Part shown: positions 10,010 to 19,838 of the stretch, piece after piece
How positions within the stretch are numbered: position 1 is the stretch's first letter
Layout of the letters: every line of letters starts with the position of its first letter
Notes under the pieces: model-generated
What the model was told of the DNA's origin: nothing
Database searches by the model: none
The model's input: only the letters and a program-made list of their open reading frames with translations
Program-made: the position numbers and the translations under genes
Assembly (NCBI GenBank): GCA_039707465.1
Contig: CM077647.1
Span: 42,903,110 to 42,967,109 of the forward strand
Direction: 5' to 3'
Length of the DNA stretch: 64,000 nt
DNA from: Rhabdophis nuchalis
Lineage: Eukaryota; Chordata; Lepidosauria; Squamata; Natricidae

Positions 10010-10720
10010 CAGTCCATTGCATCTCCTGCCGCCCGCGTGTGAAAGGCCCTGGCAGCTTCATAGGTGGGCCCTTTAAATTTCGCGTGGCAGCATCCTCCCC
10101 CCCTCAGCGGCGTGAAATTTAAAAGGCCCGGGCTTTGAAGCTGCCAGTGCCTTTCACTCTTGGCGTGGCTGCGGGGAGTTGGGGGGGGGCTTCGCGCATC
10201 TAGAGGCATCTCCTGCTGTTGTTAGCCGTGTTGAGAAAGGCCTTGACAGCTTCAAATTTAAAAGGCCCGGGCCTTGAAGCTGCTGGGGCCTTTCACTCTT
10301 GGCACGGCTGTGGGGGCTTGGGGGGGCTTCGTGCAGCTAGCCGCTAGGTGCGCAAAGCTGCCCCAACCCCCTGCAGCCACTCCGGCAGCTTCAAGGCCCG
10401 GGCCTTTTAAATTTGAAGCTGCCAGGGCCTTTCACTCTTGGCACAGCTGCGGGGGTTTGGGGGGGCTTTGCGCAGCTAGCCGCTAGCTGTGCAAAGCCGC
10501 CCCAACCCCCCGCAGCCACGCTGGCAGCTTCAAGGCCCGGGCCTTTTAAATTTGAAGCTGCTGGGGCCTTTCTCAACATGGCTAGCGGCATCTCCCGCTG
10601 TCGCTAACCGTGTTGAGAAAGGGGCTGGCAGCTTCATAGACAGGCCCTTTAAATTTCGCGCATCAGCATCTTCCCCCCCCCCCCTCAGCAGTGTTAAATT
10701 TAAAGGGCCCTACTGTGAAT
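10010..10720. repeat. GC-rich array of alternating palindromes (unit about 142 bp)
   Basis: Blocks of the type ggcagcttcaaggcccgggcc / ttttaaatttgaagctgcc and gggggctttgcgcagctag / ctagctgtgcaaagccgcccc recur, each fold-back in itself, with the cccgggccttttaaattt block repeating at about 10396 and 10538. GC content is far above that of the surroundings. It lies just inside the left end of the hAT-like element, where subterminal repeats are usual. The open frames crossing it on both strands result from composition and repeat structure. Confidence 0.75.
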
Positions 10721-10760
10721 CTGCCGGTGCCTTTCGCATGCTGCTGGGGGGGTGAGGCTA

Positions 10761-10802
10761 GCTTTCACAAGGGAAGGCCTTCAGGCCTTCCCTTGTGAAA
10801 GC
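10761..10802. repeat. 42-bp perfect palindrome
   Basis: GCTTTCACAAGGGAAGGCCT (10761-10780) is followed by TC and then its exact reverse complement (10783-10802). It lies inside the hAT-like element and could form a cruciform or hairpin. Confidence 0.95.
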
Positions 10803-11277
10803 CGCGAGCTGGCTTATACCGCAATGGCCAAAAGCCCCCCAGCTCCCCACTCTCTCAGCCTCACCTGGCTGGCTAAGCCTGCCAGCCTAACTGACCAGGT
10901 TGTCCCTTCTCCCTCTAGTCAGGTAAGTTTACCTGTGTCCTGTTTCCTTGTTGCCTGCCAGCTCCCTGCTGCATCCATCACATCGGAGAGCTGCTGATTC
11001 TGCCTGCTGGTAAGTGACCTGTTTTTTCCCCCTCTTTTATTTTTTTAATGATTTTTTAAAGATTATTTTATTTATTGTGCATATAATTTTTTAAAATCGT
11101 TTTACTTAACTGTATTGAACAGAGAATTTTTAAAAATGGTTTACTTCAGTTTATTGTGTATGGGTTCTTTTTTAAAATTGTCTTAGACTATTTAAAAAAA
11201 GATTCTATGAAAAACAAATTAATATAAACCATTTTTAAAAATTCTATACTCAACACTTTAAAATGTATTGAGTAGAT

Positions 11278-13264
11278 GGCTTCTGGTTCCGGCTCCAGCG
11301 GCGACGGGCGAGCCTGGGGCTCGCTCGCCGCTTTGTTGCCTTTTCTGCCCCCCCACGGGGGCGAGACATCCGGTTACCGGAGGTCTCCCGTAGGGTCGGC
11401 TCGGAGGAGACGTTTCTCCTCACGGCGGTGGGGAGAGCGATCCCCTCCGCGACCTAGGTGAGGAGGAACATGCTGCGGGGGGTTCTCCCTTCGCCAACGG
11501 CTGTCGGCGCCATTCACTTCAATGTAGAGGGCTGAACGGAAGAGATCGGAAGGCTTGCCGAGGCTTCAGCTGCGAGGGAGAGTGAGTTTAAAAAGACTTT
11601 TTTTTCCTTGCTGCCAGCCAGGCTGAACGGACTGGGAGGGGGGTGTTTGTTTTTAAAAAAAACCCCTCGGACTTAAGCGGCACTTAAAAATGGCTTCTCT
11701 GGAAGAGAAAGCGGAAATCTTAAATCCGGACTGTCTCTAACAAGGGAAAGTGGTATGCGGCTACTTGCAACATTGTTTCTAGGTCTGGCTGGTTAAAAAA
11801 AATATATATTTTTCTACTCTCTCCTTTGGGCTCTGAGATGGGCGGTGGAAAGTGGCTTTTCTTTGTCCCTGCCTGACTATTTTAACTATGGAAAATTCCC
11901 AGCGTCTCTTTACAAGTGGGACTCTCTCTGGATATTAATGAAGAATTTTTTTCTTGTTGGATTTGTGATTCCTTTCTGGATTACCTTCGTTATTATAACT
12001 ATTGAGCTGGAAAATTGTCTCTCTCTTGGTTCCTGAATTTTACAACGTTTCAACCTTGATCTGAACTGTTGGCTCCCGGTTAGTCTCACCAACCCCACCC
12101 TGAAAACGCCATTTTGGTGGCATTAACTTTAACAGTTAATCATGGCTCAAGAAACAGCACTGGCAAGTTTAGAACAACGGATGGCTTCTCTTGAAACTGT
12201 TATACAAACTTTGGTAAACGAAATTCAGGCCCAGAGGGCTGAAAACATCAATTTCAAGAAGGAGCTATTGGACACAAGGAAGCAAGTGCTGGAAAACACA
12301 CAGAAGACTGAAGATTGGAAGGGGGGTTGGTGGGGGTTAAGGGAGAGATTAAAAATGTTACTAAAGAGGTTGGGGAAATAGATGGGCATGTGTCTAGGAT
12401 TGATATGGAAAGAATGACATATTTTTTGAGATTTCAGAACGTTCTTGAGGAATCTGGTGAATGCCTCCCTGATCTTATGAGCACAATTTTAGCAGACTAT
12501 TTACAAAAACCTAAAGATGAGATCAGGGGGGACATTGACCTAGCCTATAGAATTAACTCAGCATATGCCAGGATAAATGAAGTGCCTAGAGAGATACATG
12601 TGAAATTTGTTAGAAGGTCAACCAGAGAGGAAATCCTGAGGGCGCAGAGAGAGAACCCTTTAATTTACCAACAAAAAACGGTCACTATCTTGAAGCAGAT
12701 TCCTAGAAAGATTTGAGAAGCAAGGAGGAAATTTTCCTTCTTGTCTAAAATTTTATTTGATCATGGGATTTGGTTCAAGTGGGTGACACCCGAAGGGATG
12801 CTGGTGTTCTGGGAAGGAGGAAGAGTGAGGATTAAAACAGTTGCTGAGGCGGAAGCCTTTCTTAAAAAATATTCCTCCGCCCTGGGGGAAGATCCAGGGG
12901 GGACGGAGGGGGCCACGGCCCCGCCCGCTCGGGGCCAGGGAGGAGAAAAAGAAGATACAATAGCCAAGAGACTTAGATCGAAAAAATAACTTTGCCTTGA
13001 TTTTTCTGAACAATTTTGCATAATATCTGTATCTGGATTTTTTGTAAATGTCTGACAGCATGGAATTGAGAATTTAGGTATATGTACTTGCTTTTACCTT
13101 GTAGTGTTATGAAAAATGCTTTTTTTTTGTTATCTTTTTATTGTGTATTTTGAGGTCTCGGAAGGGCCGACGACTCTGACGTGAATGCTCTCAAAATTTC
13201 TTTGTATCCCTTACCCTACCCTATAGAAAAATGTAAAACCAATAAAACTTTTTCAATATAAAAA
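11278..13264 (+). mobile_element. ORF1-only L1-like (HAL1-like) element, copy 1
   Basis: An insertion of about 1,987 bp flanked by the 18-bp direct repeat aaaatgtattgagtagat (11260-11277 and 13265-13282; the A-rich edge is ambiguous). It begins with a GC-rich 5' region (~11278-11560), continues through a 5'UTR to the ORF1-like gene at 12142-12989, then has a ~275-bp 3'UTR with AATAAA just before an A-rich tail. No endonuclease or RT lies between ORF1 and the tail. The structure, target duplication length and tail show mobilisation by an L1-type LINE machinery in trans. By eye it is closely similar to copy 2 (43670-45658), which has almost the same length. Confidence 0.88.
12142..12989 (+). 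pseudogene. L1-type ORF1 protein, broken copy
   Basis: Alignment by eye to the intact 282-aa ORF of copy 2 shows the same protein: an N-terminal coiled-coil segment (heptad-like LASLEQRMASLETVIQTL), a RRM-like domain beginning FLRFQNV and ending in the VPREIHVKFVRRSTREEIL block, and a C-terminal domain (FSFLSKIL...WFKWVTPEGMLVFW...). In L1, this protein is a trimeric RNA-binding chaperone of the retrotransposition particle. The reading frame has a one-base deletion near 12310 (gaagattgg against gaagaattgg in copy 2) and a TGA at 12714-12716 where copy 2 has CGA, a likely CpG decay. It cannot make a full-length product. Confidence 0.85.
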
Positions 13265-13641
13265 AAAATGTATTGAGTAGATAATTTTTTTTAATGGTTC
13301 ACTTCAATATATAGTTTTATTCTACCCTTAACATGGTTATATTTTAAATTATTACAAGGAATATCTTTAAATGGTTTCAGTATACATTATTGCTGGTAGA
13401 ATACCCTGCAATTGTGTCATTTTGCAGAATGCTTGACAGTGGTTTTTAAGGATTTTTTTATTTGTAAAATATCTTTTTTAAATTATTTTAGGGAATTTTT
13501 ATTTTGTAATTGTTTATAAAAAAGTTTTTTTCAAGAAATGTTATTCCTTTTTGCAAAAGTTTTCTTTGAGATGCAATATGTTGCCTTTAAGTGTTCAGAC
13601 CAGGTTTATGTGAAATTTGTTAGAAATTTGTTCATGACCCA

Positions 13642-15246
13642 GTGGGATGCCACGAGAGAGATCTTGTTTGGGAGGAGTTTGACTCCGTTACTTCCGAGGA
13701 TATGGACAGGCTACGTGGGCGACTGCGAGCCACCACATGTTTATTGGACCCGTGCCCCTCCTGGCTTGTACTGGCATCCTGGGAGGTGACACGAGGCTGG
13801 CTCCAAGAGGTTGTCAACGCATCCTTGAGTGAGGGTTCCTTGCCTGCCTCCCTAAAAGAGGCCATGGTGAGGCCCCTCCTCAAGAAGCCCTCTTTGGACC
13901 CAGCTCTTTTGAACAACTACCGTCCAGTCTCCAACCTTCCCTTCTTGGCGAAGGTTGTTGAGAGTGTGGTGGCACAACAGTTTCCCCGTCACCTGGAGGA
14001 AGTTGACTATCTAGATCCGCGCCAGTCCGGCTTTCGGCCCGGGCATAGCACCGAGACGGCATTGGTCGCGTTGGTAGATGATCTCTGGAGGGCCAGAGAT
14101 GGGGGATGTTCCTCCATCCTGGTCCTATTAGACCTCTCGGCGGCTTTCGATACCATCGACCATGGTATCCTATTGCATCGGCTGGGGGGGTTGGGGGTGG
14201 GAGGCACCGTTTTACGGTGGTTCTCCTCCTACCTCTCTGGCCGATCGCAATTTGTGCGTGCAGGAGAGCAGAGGTCGACCCCGAGACCCCTCACATGCGG
14301 GGTGCCTCAGGGGTCGGTCCTCTCGCCTCTCCTGTTTAACGCATACATGAAGCCGCTGGGCGAGATCATCCGTGGTTTTGGGGTAGAGTACCACCTGTAC
14401 GCTGATGACACCCAGCTGTACATATCTACCCCAAACCACCCCAACGATGCCGTAGCGGTGATGTGCCAGTGCTTGGAAGCCGTGCGGATCTGGATGGGAA
14501 GTAACGGACTTAGGCTCAACCCGACCAAGACCGAGTGGCTGTGGTTTCCGGCTGCCCGGTTCAACCAGCTCTCTCCAACGCTGGCCATAGGGGGCGAACA
14601 TCTTGCCCCTGTGGATGGGGCGCGCAACTTGGGTGTCCTCCTGGATACCCGGCTGTCCATGGAAGATCAAGTGACAGCCGTGGCCAGGAGGGCGTTTTAC
14701 CAGGTTCGCCTGGTACGCCAGTTGCGCCCCCTATTGGATCGGGACGCCCTTCGCACAGTCACTCATGCTCTCGTGACATCCCGACTGGATTATTGCAACT
14801 CTCTCTACATGGGGCTCCCCTTGAGGTGTACCCGGAGGCTTCAGTTGGTCCAGAATGCAGCCGCGCGAGCAATTATGGGCACCTCTAGGTTTGCCCATGT
14901 AACACCGCTCTTGCGCGAGCTGCACTGGCTACCTGTCGTCTTCCGGGTGCGCTTCAAGGTGTTAATTACCATCTTCAAAGCGCTCCATGGCTCGGGACCT
15001 AGCTACCTGCGGGATCGGATCCTGCCCCATACATCCTCACGGCCGATTCGCTCCCACAGAGAGGGACTTCTCCGGGTGCCGTCCACTAGACTTTGTCAGC
15101 GGGCGACGCCCAGGGGAAGGGCCTTCTCTGTGGCGGGCCCAGCCCTCTGGAATGACCTTCCCCCCGATATCAGGACAACTACGGACCTCCGCTCCTTCCG
15201 CTTAAAATTAAAGACTCACTTTTTTCGTCTGGCCGGCCTTGGGTAG
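13642..15246 (+). CDS. L2-clade reverse transcriptase ORF (534 aa, N-terminally truncated)
   Basis: The frame is open for 534 codons. RT blocks appear in order: [16 protein letters not shown] (about 92-107), [13 protein letters not shown] (129-141), the first catalytic block VLLDLSAAFDTID (161-173), [12 protein letters not shown] (222-233) and the YADDTQLYIS catalytic box (253-262, with both Asp). After it come the thumb and the C-terminal FRVRFKVL / ALWNDLPPDIR region. LINE RTs of this clade copy their own RNA at a nicked target. The endonuclease domain that normally precedes RT is missing, and the first codons may derive from flanking DNA, so the Met is not native. The frame looks intact by chance or because the insertion is recent; a host role is not suggested. 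Confidence 0.85.
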   Translation: MGCHERDLVWEEFDSVTSEDMDRLRGRLRATTCLLDPCPSWLVLASWEVTRGWLQEVVNASLSEGSLPASLKEAMVRPLLKKPSLDPALLNNYRPVSNLPFLAKVVESVVAQQFPRHLEEVDYLDPRQSGFRPGHSTETALVALVDDLWRARDGGCSSILVLLDLSAAFDTIDHGILLHRLGGLGVGGTVLRWFSSYLSGRSQFVRAGEQRSTPRPLTCGVPQGSVLSPLLFNAYMKPLGEIIRGFGVEYHLYADDTQLYISTPNHPNDAVAVMCQCLEAVRIWMGSNGLRLNPTKTEWLWFPAARFNQLSPTLAIGGEHLAPVDGARNLGVLLDTRLSMEDQVTAVARRAFYQVRLVRQLRPLLDRDALRTVTHALVTSRLDYCNSLYMGLPLRCTRRLQLVQNAAARAIMGTSRFAHVTPLLRELHWLPVVFRVRFKVLITIFKALHGSGPSYLRDRILPHTSSRPIRSHREGLLRVPSTRLCQRATPRGRAFSVAGPALWNDLPPDIRTTTDLRSFRLKLKTHFFRLAGLG

Positions 15247-15450
15247 TCTCTTTTTAGGTTAGGGTTTTTTAGGGGTAATTTTTAGTTTATAGGTTTTAGC
15301 GCAGGATTTATTTAATTTATTTTTAATTCTGTATTTTGTACTTGTCTGTGTTTATTTGTATTTTTAATTGCCTGTGCCCCGCCTCGAGTCCCCTCGGGGA
15401 GAGAGCGCGGGATATAAATTAAATTATTATTATTATTATTATTATTATGT
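13645..15450 (+). mobile_element. L2-type LINE, 5'-truncated, RT region open
   Basis: The copy runs from a point N-terminal to the RT domain to a 3'UTR and an (ATT)n tail at about 15420-15448. It lacks the endonuclease and 5'UTR. The region is GC-rich in comparison with its surroundings and retains many CpG sites, suggesting youth. It sits inside the hAT-like element 9897-16301. No clear target duplication was found. Confidence 0.85.
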
Positions 15451-16041
15451 GTCTCAAAGTGGCTGCTTTTCTATGGGCTGCCAGGTTGGTGCAAGGCAGC
15501 TTTGCCAGAAAGAGTGTGTTTCACCCTGGTTGTCTAGGTAATTCTTAGGTGGTTGTTGGTTCTGTGAACTTGTGTGTCCTTTAAAATTTTCCGCAATGCC
15601 TTGATGATTTTTATTCCAGTGCCTTTGTCTCTCCTGTCCCTAAGGTTAGGGGAAAAAAACTGGTTTCATTTTCAGTCTTTTGTAGAAGGGATTCTATTTT
15701 TTGGTGTTTTCCGGGCACTGTCATAGTTTGCGTGGGTGTGTTATGTCCTGCAGCAGTTGTACACATTAATAATGATCAAGTACTACTAATATTTCCTTAT
15801 ACATTTTAGTGACCTTTCCTTACATAATTGGTGTTGTCTTTTATACTTTTGGATTTCTATTTTTTGTTTCTGTTACTTAGCAATTGCTAAAACAAATCCC
15901 ACATGAAAAAATATTCAAAGCCTTCTTGCTTTTAATTGTCACTTTATTTATTCCTGCACATTGTAGTATTTATTCATTTTCATATCTGTTTTTCCACTGT
16001 TGTGCAAACATAATTCCAGCAGCTGCTAATATTCCCACCTG

Positions 16042-16251
16042 GTCACATGGCCAGCAAGCCACCCCCACCCAATCACATGGCCAGCAAGCCACTCCTACCC
16101 AATCACATGGCCGGCAAGCCACTCCCACCCGGTCACATGGCTGGCAAGCCACTCCCACCCAATCACATGGCCAGCAAGCCACTCCCACCCAGTCACATGG
16201 CTGGCAAGCCACTCCTACCCAGTCACATGGCTGGCAAGTCACCCCCACAAA
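16042..16251. repeat. Seven 30-bp tandem repeats
   Basis: The unit is of the type gtcacatggctggcaagcca plus ctcccaccca, starting at 16042, 16072, 16102, 16132, 16162, 16192 and 16222. Because 30 is a multiple of three and the unit lacks stops, long repetitive frames open on both strands (SHGxQATPTQ plus, VGVACxPCDW minus). These are not taken as genes. The array lies just inside the right end of the hAT-like element. Confidence 0.95.
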
Positions 16252-16301
16252 GCAGGCCACACCCACAGAATAGGTTCCAAAAATTTTGAAACCCACCACT
16301 G

Positions 16302-16618
16302 CACTATTGAGCTCAAAACTTATGTTGCTAATCTGAACTTTGGTGAGTTTTGCCTTATTTTATGACCTTTCTTGTCCCATTTGTTAAATGAATCATTGCA
16401 GTTGTTAAATTAGTAACATCATTGTTAAATGAATCTGGTTTCCCCTCTGACTTTACTTATCAGGTTGCAAAATGATACTGCAACCATCATAAATGTGAGT
16501 CAATTGTCAAACATCTGAATTTAAATCATGTGACCAAGAGGTGCTGCAACAGTCATATTTTTTTTTTCAGTGCTCTTGTAACTGAATGGTCACAAAGTGT
16601 TGTAAGTCAAGGACTACT
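16302..16618 (+). mobile_element. Right piece of the 'gtagtcctcgacttac' TIR element
   Basis: The sequence (tgagctcaaaact, gttaaatgaatc repeated, catcataaatgtgagtcaa, ending gtaagtcaaggactact) continues the element begun at 9869 and ends in its inverted terminus. A relative is found at 47521-47825. It is non-coding. Confidence 0.8.
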
Positions 16619-17257
16619 AACTACTAACTACTAACCATTTATTTTCAAACTCAAACTCTTCATTAAATTATGTTCAATTTATTCTAGTGTGTGACAGTAG
16701 GATGACTGACTGATCAGTCTGAAATTACTTGAAAAGTGCATATAATTAATCATATTGCTATAGCGAGTAGCATGGGTCTTTGACAGCTTTTCTTTCTTTT
16801 TAAGAACTCTGTAACTCTAATTATTCTTCTAGTAATCTTACTTTGAAGCTCAGAGTAGGGTCTGATTTTACTTTAGGAATCAGCTGTCATCATTATTTTT
16901 AAGCAATTATAGATCCACTCTACAGATAACACATAGTTTTTCATTTACAAACAATATCAAGGTAAATACTGAAATTACTTCCTCTTAAAAATGCATAGGC
17001 TTATTGAATTACTGCTGCTCCCAAAATTATTGCAGGGGAAGTGGAAAGAGAATAATGACTTTCTGTTGAATTTGTTCCATGAGAAGTGGATCAAGAAGAC
17101 TGGATATTATATTTTAAATGCATATACGTATTTCATTTAGTGAGAATGAAACAAGCACACACATAGTTGAAACAGTTTTTTCCCCAAGATATAGAAAAGG
17201 GCAGTTAAAATGTTTGAGGACTAGAGCAGTTTATTAAATAGAAAAGAAAAACTGAGC
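16619..17257. other. AT-rich intergenic DNA
   Basis: No gene or repeat recognised. Confidence 0.4.
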
Positions 17258-17265
17258 ATTGATAC

Positions 17266-17515
17266 CATGGGTGGGTTCCTATACTGGTCAGTACTGGTTC
17301 ACTGCATGCGTGCCAGCCACACATTGCTGGTGCATGCAAAGTTGAGTACAAATTGTTTATGCATGCACAGAAACATGCCGGCAATGGCATGAGAGATCAG
17401 GGAACTGGTTGTGGGAACTGGTTGTGGCCAGCCTGGGCTGCTGCTGGTTCTGCGACCCAGGAACACAATTCTACTACCGGTAGAACCGGGCCGAACCGGG
17501 AGCAACCCACTTCTG
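17266..17515. mobile_element. Non-autonomous hAT-like element, 250 bp
   Basis: Ends are CATGGGTGGGTTCC and GGAGCAACCCACTTCTG. Flanking octamers attgatac (17258-17265) and attgggac (17516-17523) match at 6 of 8. The interior contains ccggtagaaccgg and similar palindromic pieces as in the other copies. Non-coding. Confidence 0.7.
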
Positions 17516-17523
17516 ATTGGGAC

Positions 17524-18560
17524 TTAATTTTTTTAAAAAGGTTAGTTATAGGAGGGATGAATGATAGACATGAATAAAAAAATACCTGGCATTGAAAAGC
17601 TGGACTTTTCTCCCTCTCTCAAAGTACAGTAATTAAATTCAAGACTATCTACTGTATTTAACTATTGAAAGATTCTGGGTTAATTCTATAGGGTTTTTTT
17701 TTTTGAAAAACACACACACATAGTCAAATGTGGAATTCATTGTCATCCATTGTCGTCCATTATCAAATGCTTTCAAAGGTAGATGGGATGGGGAAAGGGG
17801 AGAGGGTTTCTTATTCCCAATTTTCTGTTAAGCACCAGCCAAACCTGACTCACCTCTTCCTAGATTGTGGTGATGGTAGGAGCTGATGATTCTACATGTC
17901 CCGAGTTATCAGTTTCTCTCTTAACTGCTATAGAATATTGCTACTTTCACTCTTCTGTCCCTTTCTTCTTTCAGAAACTATTGCTATTCATAGAAATGAA
18001 ACTCTAGGGTAAGGAGTTGAAGAGTTTCATTTATATGAATAGCTGATTTCTTAAAAGATAAGAGGGATAGGAGACAGTGAAAATAGCAAGATACTATAGC
18101 TCTATTCTTTCTGCCTCTTCACACAATCTTTATCCAAGACATTTTGAAAGCATAATAAACCACATATATTCTAGAACTAACTGTACCCGGCCATGCCAAC
18201 ACCTAGATAACATTATTTGTTGGACCTAATTGTCGGGCTTTTCACTGCTTCATTACTTTCATCTCCAGCCAGCAGCTCAGTAACTTGGATCTGCCCTGAA
18301 CTATTTTGAAATATTCTCTTATGGGCTGTGTATAATTCTTCCTCAGACCTCCAACTCTAACTTATCAACATTAACAAAGGAACTAAAGAGGTTTCCCAAC
18401 TCAAGCCGTCTGCAATTCCGAAACTACCAACGAAGAGTCTATGTGTGCCTCTGTGTGAATTGGGAGTGGGAGGAATTTAAATTATTTGTTCCAGGCAAGG
18501 ACACCTCCATCCCTTTAAACTTCTTGAGGGCTGCTGAACATCCAGACAAACAACGTCCCG
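17524..18560. other. Intergenic DNA, no recognised gene
   Basis: AT-rich up to about 18400. Nothing is recognised. Confidence 0.35.
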
Positions 18561-18569
18561 GCTTCATCA

Positions 18570-18750
18570 AACCTGGATTCATGGCCTCTGGTCTGGGTGC
18601 AGCTGTCTCTCTCCTCCTGCCTGCTCTGTCGGCCTATTCCAGCAAACACTCTCCGGCAGCTTTCCTGCCTGCTCTGCCGACCTGCTCCAGCAAACACTCC
18701 CTGCTGGCTCTCTGCAGGCTGCAGCTAACCTGGATTCATGGCCTCTGATA
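18570..18750. repeat. Short internal duplication
   Basis: Two diverged copies of a block of about 50 bp (cctgcctgctctgycg... tccagcaaacactc) lie between two copies of ctggattcatggcctctg (about 18572 and 18729). It lies just upstream of the TENT4B retrocopy; its origin is not known. Confidence 0.6.
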
Positions 18751-18774
18751 CGGTTGAAACTGTCGCTCTCCTGA

Positions 18775-19233
<459 letters not shown>

Positions 19234-19838
19234 ACCTCCGTGCCCTCCGGAAGTTCCCCCTCTTGCAGGTTTGGCCCTCAGCTTTAATGAGGGCCCACCT
19301 CGATGATGGGTTTGTTAACCAAGAGAGGTGGTCAAAGTGGAAATTAAGGGGGTTTTTAATTAAATTTTTAATCCAGGTCTTAAGGGGCTCCAGGGAGGGG
19401 GAGAGTCAAATTAGGGTGGTGGGTGAGGGGGAAAACCCACCGGGGAATGTATCCAGGCCAGCTAGCGGTCCCGATGGGGAGGGTGTAGTGCCTAGAATTG
19501 GGGAGGGGGGCAGGGTCTGTCCAACAGAGGGCTATTCCATCAAGACTGTGTGTGGGAGGGGCAGGTATGGCGGGAGCTGAGGGCCATATCATATAAGGGG
19601 AGGGCGCACCCACTGTTTGCGAGTGGGGGCACGCTCCGGCCCCATGGCTCCTCTTGAGACCCAGGGGGTTCAGGATCTCAGGGCCTGGGCCTTTGGCTGA
19701 TGTTGTGTAATGCCAGGTCCATGGTTAATAAAGCCCCCCTCATTCACGATCTGGTTTTGGAGGGGGGGGTGGACCTGGTGGATATTACGGAGACCTGGTT
19801 GGGCCAAGAGGGAGGGTGACCCTTGTTGAAATATGCCC
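19234..19838 (+). mobile_element. L2-type LINE 5'UTR and start of endonuclease
   Basis: The sequence matches, in the opposite orientation, the 5' part of the L2 at 31438-32605: a G-rich 5'UTR (gagggcccacctcgatgatg, agagaggtgg, ctccagggaggggg) and the first endonuclease block ([19 protein letters not shown], then [11 protein letters not shown] at about 19780-19815). It is cut off at 19838 by the 3' tail of a minus-strand L2. The downstream plus-strand L2 at 21455 could be its continuation after internal deletion. Confidence 0.7.

Larger units (their letters stand above)
9897..16301. mobile_element. 6.4-kb composite hAT-like element with nested LINEs
   Basis: The left end CAGGGGTGGGTTCC at 9897 and the right end ...ACCCACCACTG at 16301 are imperfect inverted repeats of the same family as the short copies elsewhere. 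The 8-bp direct repeat CACTATTG flanks it exactly (9889-9896 and 16302-16309). The flanking DNA on both sides is one inverted-repeat element, so removing the insertion plus one octamer rejoins it. Inside are GC-rich fold-back repeats (10010-10720), an ORF1-only L1-like element (11278-13264), an L2 (13645-15450) and seven 30-bp tandem repeats. No hAT transposase was seen, so it depended on one supplied in trans. About 2.6 kb remains once the two nested LINE-type insertions are subtracted. Confidence 0.88.

Noticed and set aside
10009..10997. Ala/Pro/Gly-rich open frames on both strands
   Set aside because: They follow the GC-rich palindromic array, mirror each other and have no domain.
11276..11461. 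Arg/Ser/Gly-rich frame at the start of the ORF1-only element
   Set aside because: The corresponding GC-rich part of copy 2 does not keep the same frame, so it is treated as 5'UTR.
16042..16251. CRISPR-like repeat array
   Set aside because: Units are contiguous with no unique spacers, and the DNA is vertebrate.
15884..16299. Repeat-protein-like frames (QATPTQSHG and VGVACxPCDW)
   Set aside because: They are produced by a 30-bp tandem repeat inside a transposon.
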